Shown piece by piece: positions 1 through 7,108 of a DNA stretch of 64,000 nt. The first letter of the stretch is position 1. The number at the start of each line of letters is the position of its first letter. Under the pieces are notes generated by a model. That model saw only the letters and a program-made list of their open reading frames with translations, did not search any database and was not told the DNA's origin. Made by a program: the position numbers and the translations under genes. Source of the DNA: JAGVSR01 sp963708775 (lineage in GTDB: Bacteria; Pseudomonadota; Alphaproteobacteria; Rhizobiales; Hyphomicrobiaceae); contig CAVPTI010000002.1 in assembly GCA_963708775.1 (NCBI GenBank), positions 248,001 to 312,000 of the forward strand, written 5' to 3'.

Positions 1-123
1 GCGGCGGCAGCGGCGGATCCAGGGCACTGGCCGTACGGGTGGCCAACGACGCGACGATGACAATTCCTGACCCCCTATATGCGCGCCGCTCTTGCGGTGC
101 GCATTGCCTTCCGGTATGCGCCT

Positions 124-1015
124 ATGACAATGCCTGACGACGACAAGATGGCCCAGCAGCTCGGAGAGCGGGACTATCCGGAACGGTTTCCGCCACAGCA
201 TCTACCCCGACCGGGGGAGGAAAGCGCGCTGCAACCGGCTCCAATGTTTGAAGCACCGGCTTATCGTGGGTCGGGGAAGCTCGAAGGGATGGTTGCCGTC
301 ATCACGGGAGCGGATTCTGGAATAGGCCGGGCCGATTGCTGTTCTCTACGCTCGCGAAGGAGCCGACGTCGCGATCCTGTACTTCAACGAACATGATGAT
401 GCCGCGAAGACGAAGGCCGCCATTGAAAAAGAAGGTCGCCGTACTTTGCTCTTGTCTGGCGACATCGCCGATCCGGACTGGTGCCGTAGTGCGATCGATC
501 TTGTAATTCAGGCGTTTGGGCGCATCGACATACTTGTCAACAACGCTGCATTTCAGAAGCACGCGGACAGCATAGAGGACATCAGCGACGATGACCTGGA
601 GCGGACGCTGAAGACCAACCTGTTCGGCAGCTTTTTCATGACGCGTTGTGCCGTGCCGCACATGAAGCATGGTGGATCGATTTTATTCACCGGGTCGGTG
701 ACCGGGTTGGAAGGCAGCGCGCAGTTGCTCGACTATTCGCTCACGAAGGGCGGGCTGCATGCTTTGACAAAGTCCCTTGCAAAGCAGCTTCTGTCACGCG
801 GTATCCGGGTCAATGCCATCGCTCCGGGTCCGGTATGGACACCCCTCAATCCTGCCGACAAGACGGCAGATGACATCGCGACGTTCGGTCAATCGACGGC
901 CATGGGTCGGGCGGCACAGCCCGAAGAAATCGCGCCCGCGTTTGTATTCCTCGCAGCGCCGTCCTGCTCCAGTTACATTACAGGCGAGGTGCTGCCCATC
1001 GTCGGCGGCGGCTAG
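124..1015 (+). CDS. SDR-family oxidoreductase, frameshifted
   Basis: Short-chain dehydrogenase/reductase of the long-N-terminus, stress-associated type (YghA/YdaD-like), about 296 residues once repaired. It would reduce or oxidise an alcohol or aldehyde with NAD(P); the substrate is unknown. The Rossmann motif TGADSGIGRA, the NNAA motif, the catalytic YSLTK (Tyr-x3-Lys) and the IAPGPVWTPL region are all visible. One extra base near 327-334 (ccgggccg) moves the frame; removing it restores a continuous protein with AIAVLYAREGADVAIL after the glycine motif. The start is uncertain: ATG at 124 is preferred, 79 is possible, and neither has a clear ribosome site. It sits at the edge of the stress island, but no EcfG-type promoter is visible in the 123 bases before it. 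Confidence 0.85.
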
Positions 1016-1299
1016 AGCGCTGCGGCTTCATCCGTTGATATTTGCCAAATGTAATATCCTCGCGCTGCAACGCCCGTTATGGCCGGCTCGGGTTCCGTGC
1101 CGGGAAGTTCGACGTGCTGAACACCTAAAGCCACGCAGCCCTCGTAGTGCCAATGGGTGCCATCCGGCGGGGGCGGCAATGCTTCTGGGTTGGCGGCCGT
1201 GCTCAGCGCTCGCCAGCGTCCGGCGGCATACAGGTGCGCGGGACGAGACAGAATATCCTCATCGTCGGTAGCCCCCGTGCTTGAGCGACGGACTGGCAT
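1012..1299 (-). CDS. Small hypothetical protein downstream of phyR
   Basis: A 95-residue open frame with no family I recognise. It is rich in Pro, Gly and aromatic residues (GTHWHYEGC, GYYIWQIS) and has no signal peptide or membrane segment. Its ATG overlaps the TAA of the preceding minus-strand gene by one base (TAATG), which suggests translational coupling and is the best argument that it is real. Its stop overlaps the stop of the convergent SDR gene. It would be the third gene of a phyR operon. A competing plus-strand frame exists but looks less protein-like. Confidence 0.5.
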   Translation of the reverse strand: MPVRRSSTGATDDEDILSRPAHLYAAGRWRALSTAANPEALPPPPDGTHWHYEGCVALGVQHVELPGTEPEPAITGVAARGYYIWQISTDEAAAL

Positions 1300-1568
1300 T
1301 ACGGAGTGGCCGGAGCCGGTTGCGGTGCGGGCGTTTGGCGTGGAGGATCAGAGGGGCTCGGTTGCTGTCCACTCTCCTGGCGGGTCTGATCGGGAGAGGT
1401 GCCTTCGTTCTCGCTGTGCGGCGCTGCCAGGAACATGAAGTAGAGCCCGGCAAAGATGATCGCGATAAGGACAAGAGATGTAGCCAAGACACGCACATTC
1501 ATGCGCTGCTTCGTGCCCTGTCGTGTTGCGACCTCTTCTTTCGGAGTTCGCGGATTGCGCATGGTCAT
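1299..1568 (-). CDS. Small single-pass membrane protein in the phyR operon
   Basis: An 89-residue protein with a charged N-terminus, one hydrophobic segment (about residues 24-46, starting MNVRVLATSLVLIAIIF) and a Pro/Gln/Ala-rich tail outside the membrane. The start at 1568 is chosen because GGAGAG lies about nine bases upstream; an ATG two codons later is possible. It begins 50 bases after the phyR stop on the same strand, so it is probably cotranscribed with phyR and stress-induced. No function can be assigned from sequence. It resembles the other small membrane proteins at 3914-4120 and 12418-13045 in plan (one helix plus a Pro-rich tail), not in alignment. Confidence 0.75.
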   Translation of the reverse strand: MTMRNPRTPKEEVATRQGTKQRMNVRVLATSLVLIAIIFAGLYFMFLAAPHSENEGTSPDQTRQESGQQPSPSDPPRQTPAPQPAPATP

Positions 1569-1618
1569 TTTTTGGCTCTCCAGTGACTGGTTGTCGGTTG
1601 TGACTACGTTCGCTGCCT

Positions 1619-2386
1619 TCAACCGCGGACAAACAGGGTTTGGCTTACGACCGCTTTGACTTGTTCGGCCTGGAACGGCTTGGCGATGAGGAAAGCGGGT
1701 TCCGGCTTCATGCCAGTGAGGACCCGCTCGGGAAAAGCGGTGATGAAGATGGCCGGCGTCGTGTCGCCGGCAACGATCTCGGTCACCGCGTCAATGCCTG
1801 AACTTCCGTCAGCGAGTTGAATATCGGCCAGGATAAGACCTGGTTTCTCCTGGCCCACCATCGCCAACGCTTCGCTCTTGGTGTGGGCGATCCCCACAAC
1901 GGCATGGCCCATATCGGTCACGATGTTCTCGATGGTGAGTGCAATCAAAGGTTCGTCTTCGATGATGAGAACGCTCGTTGCGATTTGGCGGGCGATGTCG
2001 CTGCCGGCGGCTTCCAATTGATGCGCAACCTCTGCGGGGGTCATGTCCAGGACTTCGGCCGCTTCAGCTAGAGAAAATTGTTCCACGTTCACGAGTAGGA
2101 ACACTTCGCGGGCGATCGGGTCCATCGCCATGAGCCGTTCATCGATCACGCCCTTACAGGCCGCCGGAACGGCGGGTCGGCCGTATTCAGAGAGAACTGC
2201 GACTAGGGATCGATAGAGCGCGGTGCGTACGGAACCAGACCTGATGGCTTCGTGTTTGCCGCGGATCAACAGGAGGCGTTCCAGCATACGTTCGACCATG
2301 GCATCGCCGGCGACCTGTTCGCCGGTCAACAGGCGCGCGTACCTGCGCAAGTGAGGAAGATGCGGAAGCAGTTGTTCCGGCGTCAT
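1619..2386 (-). CDS. phyR: PhyR general stress response regulator
   Basis: PhyR is the anti-anti-sigma factor of the alphaproteobacterial general stress response: when phosphorylated it binds NepR and frees the sigma factor EcfG. The 255-residue protein has the expected order, a sigma-like N-terminal domain (about 1-130, with regions resembling sigma2 and sigma4) followed by a receiver domain (about 137-255). The receiver shows the acidic pair in IIEDEP, phosphoacceptor Asp188 in LILADIQL, Thr216 in FITAFPE and Lys236 in IAKPF. It is divergent from nepR-ecfG. An EcfG-type promoter at 2448-2472 on this strand implies positive feedback. The cognate histidine kinase is not in the window. Confidence 0.97.
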   Translation of the reverse strand: MTPEQLLPHLPHLRRYARLLTGEQVAGDAMVERMLERLLLIRGKHEAIRSGSVRTALYRSLVAVLSEYGRPAVPAACKGVIDERLMAMDPIAREVFLLVNVEQFSLAEAAEVLDMTPAEVAHQLEAAGSDIARQIATSVLIIEDEPLIALTIENIVTDMGHAVVGIAHTKSEALAMVGQEKPGLILADIQLADGSSGIDAVTEIVAGDTTPAIFITAFPERVLTGMKPEPAFLIAKPFQAEQVKAVVSQTLFVRG

Positions 2387-2447
2387 CAGTCAAACCTCTA
2401 CGCAACAAAACCCGGCCGGCAACATCGCTCTAACCATGTTGGTGATG

Positions 2448-2472
2448 AACGGCTGCAAAAGGCTGTGGTTCC
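2448..2472 (-). promoter_or_regulatory. EcfG-type promoter of phyR
   Basis: On the minus strand the sequence reads GGAAC (2468-2472), 16 bases, then CGTT (2448-2451), which matches the known EcfG consensus. The -10 element lies 61 bases above the phyR start. Confidence 0.88.
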
Positions 2473-2477
2473 CGCGT

Positions 2478-2503
2478 GGAACCAGAAAGCCATCGTCGGC
2501 GTT
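2478..2503 (+). promoter_or_regulatory. EcfG-type promoter of nepR-ecfG
   Basis: GGAAC at 2478-2482, a 17-base spacer, and CGTT at 2500-2503, 57 bases before nepR. It lies back to back with the phyR promoter, so the sigma factor can drive both its own operon and its activator. Confidence 0.88.
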
Positions 2504-2560
2504 TCAGGCGACTGTGATCCAGGGCGTGGATCGCAAAACCAACGAAAAGGAGTGTGGGGT

Positions 2561-2782
2561 ATGGCAAGTCCGGCTCGTCCAGAAAAGCGGCAGGGGAGCG
2601 TTGCTCAGGAGTCAGACGATCGGTCAGCGGGGTCAGCCGAGCCGATTTATCTCCGCCATCGGTATCATGGCGAACTGGGGCAATTACTCCGCGAATACTA
2701 CACCGACGTTGTTGATCAACCCATGCCGGACCGCTTGCTCCGCCTCATTGAACAATTCAGGCAGAAGGAGCAAAATAAATGA
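2561..2782 (+). CDS. nepR: NepR anti-sigma factor
   Basis: A 73-residue NepR-family anti-sigma factor that sequesters EcfG until PhyR~P titrates it. The diagnostic core is the pair of helices in the C-terminal half, with LGQLLREYYTDVV followed by MPDRLLRLIEQF; the acidic, low-complexity N-terminus is typical. The start at 2561 is set by AAAGGAG ending about eight bases upstream; longer in-frame starts run back into phyR territory. Its TGA overlaps the ecfG ATG (ATGA, 2779-2782), so the anti-sigma and sigma factors are translationally coupled. Confidence 0.93.
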   Translation: MASPARPEKRQGSVAQESDDRSAGSAEPIYLRHRYHGELGQLLREYYTDVVDQPMPDRLLRLIEQFRQKEQNK

Positions 2783-3330
2783 CCGAGCCGTCGCCATTTT
2801 GCTTCGCCGACGAACTCGTGGTGGCAATGCCCAGTCTTCGGGCTTTCGCTGTTGCACTGTCTGGGAATGTCACCACAGCAAACGATTTAGTCCAGGAAAC
2901 GCTGCTAAAAGCCTGGTCACACCAGAACCTCTTTCAGCCAGGCACAAACTTCAAGGCTTGGCTTTTTACTATTCTTCGCAACACATATTATTCTCAATAT
3001 CGCCGGTCCCGACGAGAAGTTCTGGACACGGGCAAAATCGCCGACGCGCGATGTGTTTCACCAAATCAGCCTAGCCATATGGACATGATTGAGTTCAAGA
3101 CGGCTTTGCAGGCGCTGCCCGTAGATCAACGCGAGGCGCTCATCCTGGTCGGGGCTGAAGGCTATTCGTACGAGGAGGCCGCTTCGATAACGGGCTGCGC
3201 CATCGGGACCGTGAAGAGCCGTGTCAACCGTGCTCGCGTGCGTCTCGCGCGTACGCTCGAGATGGTCAACGTCGACGAGCTGGGTGCGGATTGGTCATCG
3301 CGAGCCGTGGTCGGAAAGATGCAGCGCTGA
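2779..3330 (+). CDS. ecfG: EcfG (ECF15) general stress sigma factor
   Basis: An extracytoplasmic-function sigma factor, 183 residues, that directs RNA polymerase to general stress promoters. Region 2 spans about residues 18-80 (ANDLVQETLLKAW, FKAWLFTILRN) and region 4 about 110-162 (LPVDQREALILVGAEGYSYEEAA, then the recognition helix GTVKSRVNRAR). The identification rests on the sequence and on its place after nepR and opposite phyR. It lacks a C-terminal extension. The dense set of EcfG-type promoters in this window gives its likely local regulon. Confidence 0.96.
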   Translation: MTEPSPFCFADELVVAMPSLRAFAVALSGNVTTANDLVQETLLKAWSHQNLFQPGTNFKAWLFTILRNTYYSQYRRSRREVLDTGKIADARCVSPNQPSHMDMIEFKTALQALPVDQREALILVGAEGYSYEEAASITGCAIGTVKSRVNRARVRLARTLEMVNVDELGADWSSRAVVGKMQR

Positions 3331-3355
3331 TCTTGAAGTTCTCACCGCTTCCAAT

Positions 3356-3380
3356 GGAACGGGCCGCGTCGACGAGGGTT
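3356..3380 (+). promoter_or_regulatory. Candidate EcfG-type promoter (GGTT variant)
   Basis: GGAAC at 3356-3360, 16-base spacer, GGTT at 3377-3380, 49 bases before the gene at 3430. It has one mismatch to CGTT in the -10, shared by several sites in the island. Confidence 0.6.
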
Positions 3381-3429
3381 TGCTGCCATCACACCGGGTT
3401 TTTCGCAGCAATCCTGATGGAGACGCTAA

Positions 3430-3786
3430 ATGGCTCACACATCAGCCTTGAAGGCCGCACTAGCCGGTGCCCTAATGGCCTTCGCGCACCCTGCTTCGGC
3501 AGCAGATCTTGACCTCGACGAAGGATATGTCGTCGGCGGCGATACCACGGCGGTCGTCAGAGTGCATAATCGTGGATTCCGGCATTGCCACTGGATCGAT
3601 GGCGATCGTGTTTGCCATCGTCGCGGTGTTCCCTACGCCGCGTATTACGACGACTATGATGATTGGGATGGAGCTTACGACTACGGCGGCTACGGCTACG
3701 GCTACGGTTGGGGCCCTGGCGTAGTCGCTGGGGCGGTCATGGTGGACATGGCGGCGGCCACGGTGGTCGCCGATAGGATTGCATAA
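3430..3786 (+). CDS. Small secreted Gly/Tyr-rich protein, possible 3' frameshift
   Basis: A 118-residue exported protein. Residues 1-24 form a signal peptide ending ASA; the mature part has two Cys and several His (RHCHWIDGDRVCHRR), then a Tyr/Asp/Gly-rich stretch (YGYGYGWG). Such short His/Cys/Gly-rich envelope proteins are common in Hyphomicrobiales, with no known role that I can name. The last 20 codons look abnormal. In the next frame the same bases read WGGHGGHGGGHGGRR and stop at 3776, a far more natural ending, so one extra base near 3728-3733 is likely. A candidate EcfG promoter precedes it and a strong terminator follows. Confidence 0.75.
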   Translation: MAHTSALKAALAGALMAFAHPASAADLDLDEGYVVGGDTTAVVRVHNRGFRHCHWIDGDRVCHRRGVPYAAYYDDYDDWDGAYDYGGYGYGYGWGPGVVAGAVMVDMAAATVVADRIA

Positions 3787-3792
3787 AGGCAG

Positions 3793-3823
3793 AAAGCCCG
3801 AGCGAGAGTGCTCGGGCTTTTTG
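3793..3823 (+). terminator. Rho-independent terminator
   Basis: A ten-base stem (aaagcccgag / ctcgggcttt) with an eight-base loop and a T-rich 3' side, just after the gene ending at 3786. Confidence 0.9.
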
Positions 3824-3852
3824 CATATAAGCTCGATCATCCATCTGCGCTT

Positions 3853-3878
3853 GGAACCTGCACCAAGTTGTGGCGGTT
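3853..3878 (+). promoter_or_regulatory. Candidate EcfG-type promoter (GGTT variant)
   Basis: GGAAC at 3853-3857, 17-base spacer, GGTT at 3875-3878, 35 bases before the gene at 3914. It lies in the 90 bases between a terminator and that start, so it is the obvious promoter candidate. Confidence 0.6.
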
Positions 3879-3913
3879 GAGTTGGAACTCTCAGTTGATC
3901 GAAAAGGTGAGCT

Positions 3914-4120
3914 ATGAACAGGCCCGAGCGTTCATCATCGACCGTCGTATCCGTAATTCTGGTGATCCTCGGTCTCGTCCTCGTTGGACTGCTGGTTCAA
4001 AGGACGATGAGACCGGCTGCGACTCCGACAACGACGGAGCAAACCACAACGCCGGATCGTCCGACGACCCCAACTCCGTCTCCCGTCACTCCAACAACCC
4101 CGCCTGCCAATCCGCAATAG
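3914..4120 (+). CDS. Small single-pass membrane protein with Thr/Pro tail
   Basis: A 68-residue protein: short polar N-terminus, one hydrophobic helix (about residues 11-28, VVSVILVILGLVLVGLLV) and a low-complexity Thr/Pro/Ala tail. AAAGG lies about eight bases before the ATG. It has its own upstream EcfG-like promoter and is bounded by hairpins on both sides, so it appears monocistronic. The function is unknown. Confidence 0.72.
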   Translation: MNRPERSSSTVVSVILVILGLVLVGLLVQRTMRPAATPTTTEQTTTPDRPTTPTPSPVTPTTPPANPQ

Positions 4121-4128
4121 CAATAGCA

Positions 4129-4167
4129 CTTGCCAGGCTGCGACCGTGGCGGTCACAGCCTGGCAAG
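4129..4167. terminator. Bidirectional hairpin between convergent genes
   Basis: A long dyad with outer arms cttgccaggctg and cagcctggcaag, centred in the gap between the genes ending at 4120 (+) and 4171 (-). It probably ends both transcripts, though the T-tracts are weak. Confidence 0.7.
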
Positions 4168-4170
4168 GAT

Positions 4171-4464
4171 TTACTGAGCTGCGGGCGGTGGAACGGTCGG
4201 CGGAGGCATTGTTGAGCGCGTTCCCGTGGCGCCGCCCTCCTCTTCCTGTGCTTCGCGACGGTCAACCGGTGCGGTCGGAACGCGCGCGGCCGGATTGCTA
4301 TTGGCCGCAGGATCTGCAGGTTGCGTGTTGCTCGGTGCGGGGTTTTGATTGCGTTCATTGTTAGGGTCGGCTGGAGATGCGCCGCTCGATTGCGCAAAGG
4401 CCGGGCCTGAAGCCGCAAGCATCAGAGCGGCTGCGAGGCCTGCGATCGGGTTCCATCGTTTCAT
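4171..4464 (-). CDS. Small secreted Pro/Asn/Ala-rich protein
   Basis: A 97-residue exported protein of unknown function. A signal peptide covers residues 1-24 (MKRWNPIAGLAAALML ending AFA) and the mature chain is disordered: Asn/Pro/Ala-rich, an acidic EAQEEE patch, then a Pro-rich end. The start at 4464 has AAGGA about nine bases upstream. The EcfG-like promoter at 4532-4557 on this strand is 68 bases away and overlaps the region that drives otsA in the other direction, so both should be induced together. Confidence 0.75.
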   Translation of the reverse strand: MKRWNPIAGLAAALMLAASGPAFAQSSGASPADPNNERNQNPAPSNTQPADPAANSNPAARVPTAPVDRREAQEEEGGATGTRSTMPPPTVPPPAAQ

Positions 4465-4531
4465 TTTAAGTTGGTCCTTCTTGCTAAGTTTGGGGGGAGC
4501 GATACCGCGCGAAAATATCGCGCGCCCGAGC

Positions 4532-4557
4532 AACCCCGTCTTGACGCCGTAAGTTCC
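4532..4557 (-). promoter_or_regulatory. EcfG-type promoter (GGTT variant), minus strand
   Basis: On the minus strand: GGAAC (4553-4557), 17 bases, GGTT (4532-4535), upstream of the secreted-protein gene starting at 4464. It is only two bases from the divergent otsA promoter. Confidence 0.7.
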
Positions 4558-4559
4558 CT

Positions 4560-4585
4560 GGAACTGAAGGAGATGCGTAGGCGTT
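4560..4585 (+). promoter_or_regulatory. EcfG-type promoter of otsA-otsB
   Basis: GGAAC at 4560-4564, 17-base spacer, CGTT at 4582-4585, 31 bases before the otsA start. This is a full match to the consensus. Confidence 0.88.
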
Positions 4586-4616
4586 TCAATTGGCGTTGTA
4601 TTTTACGGAGTGATTG

Positions 4617-6002
4617 GTGGGCCGGCTGATTTGCATATCCAATCGCGTTGTGACGCCGGATCAGTTGGATACGAGCGGAGGGCTTGCCGTTGCCCTGCGC
4701 GAGCTTCTCAGCCAGCGTGATGGTGTTTGGGCGGGCTGGTCCGGTCAGGTGTCCGATTGCAATGATGTCGACGTGCGCCGCGGATCCTTCACATCAGCGA
4801 CGATTGATATGAGCCGTGAGGAGCACGAAGGAGCCTACCTCGGGTATTCGAACTCTGTCCTTTGGCCAGTATTTCACAACAGGTTAGATCTCGCGCGGTT
4901 CGATCGCAATTTCTACGGCGCTTATGCAGCTTACAATAAACGCATGGCAGACATGGTTGCTGGCTTTGTTCAGCCGGGCGACGTGATCTGGGTTCACGAC
5001 TATCATTTCATGATCCTGGGCCGACTGCTGCGCGAGCGCGGCATCACCCAACCGATCGGGTTTTTCCTTCACATCCCGATGCCGCCACCGGAAGCGTTTC
5101 TCGCGCTCCCGGAATTCAGGGACTTGGCCAGGTCGCTTGCGGCCTACGATCTCATCGGCTTTCAAACCACTCAAGACGTTGGCAATACACTTGCGTGCTT
5201 GCGTGCCGCCGCGGGCGCTGAACTCCTTCCGAGCGGGCGGCTCTCAATTGCAGGCGAAAGTGTTCAAGCCGGCAGTTTTCCAATCAGCATCGATGCCTCC
5301 TACTTCTCGCCATCAGGGTTGGGAACGACTTCGGCGACGGGCGCGCGGCATGCGAGCATCAAGCGGGTCTTAGGAGTCGATCGGCTCGACTATACCAAGG
5401 GATTGCCGCAGAAATTTCGCGGGTTTGCCCATCTGCTCAAATCCTATCCGCACTTTCGCAAGCAGACGGTACTCACGCAGATCGCGGCGCCCACACGTGA
5501 GAGCGTCGAGGTCTATGCCGATATTCGGCAGGAACTGGAAGGCATTTCAGGTGCGATCAACGGCGAGTTTGGGGACGTGGACTGGATGCCCGTCCATTAT
5601 ATCCATCGATCGGTTCCGCGAAATCGGTTGAAGACGCTTTATCGGTCCGCGGCGGTTGGATTTATCACCCCGCTGCGGGACGGGATGAACTTGACTGCGA
5701 AGGAGTACGTCGCTTCGCAGGATCCAGCTGACCCTGGCGTATTAATTCTTTCCAGGTTCGCGGGAGCCGCCGAAGAACTGCACGATGCTCTGCTCGTCAA
5801 TCCGTATTGCGTGGAAGAGATGGGCGACGCTCTGGCAAAGGCTCTTGCGATGCCGATCGAGGAGCGGCGGCAGCGGCACGCTCTTCTGCATGCTGCCGTG
5901 AGCAAGCGTGATACGACTGTTTGGGCCGCCGATTTTCTTGTGCAGCTGGAGCGTTCGGCGGCGCAAGCACGCTCCCCTTTCGTCGCAAGTCCCGCAGCGT
6001 GA
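4617..6002 (+). CDS. otsA: Trehalose-6-phosphate synthase OtsA
   Basis: A GT20-family enzyme joining UDP-glucose and glucose-6-phosphate to make trehalose-6-phosphate, the first step of the OtsAB route to the protectant trehalose. The 461-residue chain shows the N-terminal SNRV motif, the GG of TSGGLAVALREL, WVHDYHFMILGRLL, FFLHIPMPPPE, the nucleotide-sugar region GVDRLDYTKGLPQK and the donor-site stretch PLRDGMNLTAKEYVA. The start is taken as GTG at 4617 because GGAG ends six bases upstream; the TTG at 4614 is too close. otsB follows after six bases. A consensus EcfG promoter precedes it, which fits osmotic and desiccation stress control. Confidence 0.97.
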   Translation: MGRLICISNRVVTPDQLDTSGGLAVALRELLSQRDGVWAGWSGQVSDCNDVDVRRGSFTSATIDMSREEHEGAYLGYSNSVLWPVFHNRLDLARFDRNFYGAYAAYNKRMADMVAGFVQPGDVIWVHDYHFMILGRLLRERGITQPIGFFLHIPMPPPEAFLALPEFRDLARSLAAYDLIGFQTTQDVGNTLACLRAAAGAELLPSGRLSIAGESVQAGSFPISIDASYFSPSGLGTTSATGARHASIKRVLGVDRLDYTKGLPQKFRGFAHLLKSYPHFRKQTVLTQIAAPTRESVEVYADIRQELEGISGAINGEFGDVDWMPVHYIHRSVPRNRLKTLYRSAAVGFITPLRDGMNLTAKEYVASQDPADPGVLILSRFAGAAEELHDALLVNPYCVEEMGDALAKALAMPIEERRQRHALLHAAVSKRDTTVWAADFLVQLERSAAQARSPFVASPAA

Positions 6003-6008
6003 CGTGAA

Positions 6009-6788
6009 ATGGGTTCTCCTCCTTCAACAACGGCGAGAGACGATCTCCTGCTGCTCGATCTCGACGGGACGGTGATCGACATTGCGCCGCTGCCCAGTGC
6101 GGTCATCGTAGATGGCGCCCTAAAATCGGCGCTGGGCGAACTTTTAGCGCGCGATCCTATGGGGCTGGTCATCGTCACCGGCCGTGCGTTGGCTGATGCG
6201 GATCGTCTGCTAAGTCCGCTCCGGTTGCCGGCGATCGCAAGCCATGGAGCGGAGGTCCGGGTCGCGGGCACGGCCGCCGTGGGCACGGGTGCGCTGTCCA
6301 TTCGATACCTGAAGCCGCTGATCGAAGCTTTGATCACTCCCTTTGTTCCGCAAGGCGCGGTTCTGGAATGGAAACCTTACAGCGCTGCCGTGCACGTGCG
6401 CGCAGCACCAGAACTCGCCGGCCCTGTCGGTGAGGCACTGCAAGCATTCGTGGAGCGGCATCGGTCCTATCGTGTGCAGCCGGGGCGGCATGTGTTCGAA
6501 GTTCTTCCCGCAGGCGTGGCAAAAGCCACCGCCGTTGCGCGACTGATGCAGCACCTGCCTTATGCCGGCCGACGACCGATCTACATTGGTGACGATCGCG
6601 CCGATCACGACGCGATGCGGGAGGTCGAAAGGGCGGGGGGCACCGCGCTGCGTGTGGCAGGCGAGTACTTCCCTATTGCCGACGCGCATTTCGCATCGGC
6701 GGCGGATGTTCGTGCGTGGCTCGTATCGCGCGCTCGTGAATTGCCCTCAGGAACTGCGTTACACGGAACGCGTTGCATCAGCGAGTAG
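6009..6788 (+). CDS. otsB: Trehalose-6-phosphate phosphatase OtsB
   Basis: A HAD-superfamily phosphatase, 259 residues, that removes phosphate from trehalose-6-phosphate. Motif I is LLLDLDGTVID (nucleophile and acid-base Asp pair at about residues 17 and 19), motif II is VIVTGR, and motif IV is YIGDDRADHDAM; the cap domain lies between. It starts six bases after otsA in one operon. The last 40 bases of the gene contain the promoter of the next gene. Confidence 0.95.
   Translation: MGSPPSTTARDDLLLLDLDGTVIDIAPLPSAVIVDGALKSALGELLARDPMGLVIVTGRALADADRLLSPLRLPAIASHGAEVRVAGTAAVGTGALSIRYLKPLIEALITPFVPQGAVLEWKPYSAAVHVRAAPELAGPVGEALQAFVERHRSYRVQPGRHVFEVLPAGVAKATAVARLMQHLPYAGRRPIYIGDDRADHDAMREVERAGGTALRVAGEYFPIADAHFASAADVRAWLVSRARELPSGTALHGTRCISE
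6750..6774 (+). promoter_or_regulatory. EcfG-type promoter inside the otsB 3' end
   Basis: GGAAC at 6750-6754, 16-base spacer, CGTT at 6771-6774, 32 bases before the small gene at 6807. It is embedded in the final codons of otsB, so the small gene can be transcribed independently. Confidence 0.82.
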
Positions 6789-6806
6789 CCGATAGGAGAT
6801 CTTTCG

Positions 6807-7007
6807 ATGATGCATCTCATTCTGGTGGCATGTTTGACGGTGCCGTCATACGCGTGCCGGCAGTCGTCGCTCATCATAAATGAACAAATGAGCGAAATGC
6901 AGTGTGCGCTCACAGCGCAGCAACGGATCGCTGTCTGGAACGAAGAGCATCCGCAATGGCGGGTTGTGCGGTGGCGTTGCCAGTTTGAAATCGCCCAAAA
7001 GCTGTAA
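6807..7007 (+). CDS. Small Cys-containing secreted protein
   Basis: A 66-residue protein with a short signal-like start (MHLILVACLTVPSYA) and three Cys in the remaining chain, around CRQSS, MQCALTAQQ and WRCQFE. A pattern of MQC followed by NEEHPQWRVVRW resembles an unnamed small-protein family that I associate with rhizobia, from memory only. The spacing of Cys suggests one disulfide plus a free Cys. It follows a ribosome site (TAGGAG, 6789-6794) and a consensus EcfG promoter. No biochemical role is known. Confidence 0.78.
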   Translation: MMHLILVACLTVPSYACRQSSLIINEQMSEMQCALTAQQRIAVWNEEHPQWRVVRWRCQFEIAQKL

Positions 7008-7017
7008 TCAGATCGGC

Positions 7018-7042
7018 GGAACTCCCCGCGAGGCGAGGCGTT
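7018..7042 (+). promoter_or_regulatory. EcfG-type promoter of the low-complexity protein gene
   Basis: GGAAC at 7018-7022, 16-base spacer, CGTT at 7039-7042, 66 bases before the ATG at 7109. It is a full consensus match lying in the 100-base gap after the previous gene. Confidence 0.85.
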
Positions 7043-7108
7043 GGGTCGAACTGCATCCAGATGCTGAAATATCGAATGCAGAAAACCTCAACCTAAGGAG
7101 AGTTTGCG

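Noticed and set aside
1157..1438. A plus-strand open frame across 1157-1438
   Set aside because: It overlaps two minus-strand frames coupled by TAATG and has Arg/Gly-rich content typical of a shadow frame.
3884..3905. A second GGAAC (3884-3888) before the gene at 3914
   Set aside because: No NGTT lies 16 or 17 bases downstream, and it is too close to the start; the site at 3853 fits better.
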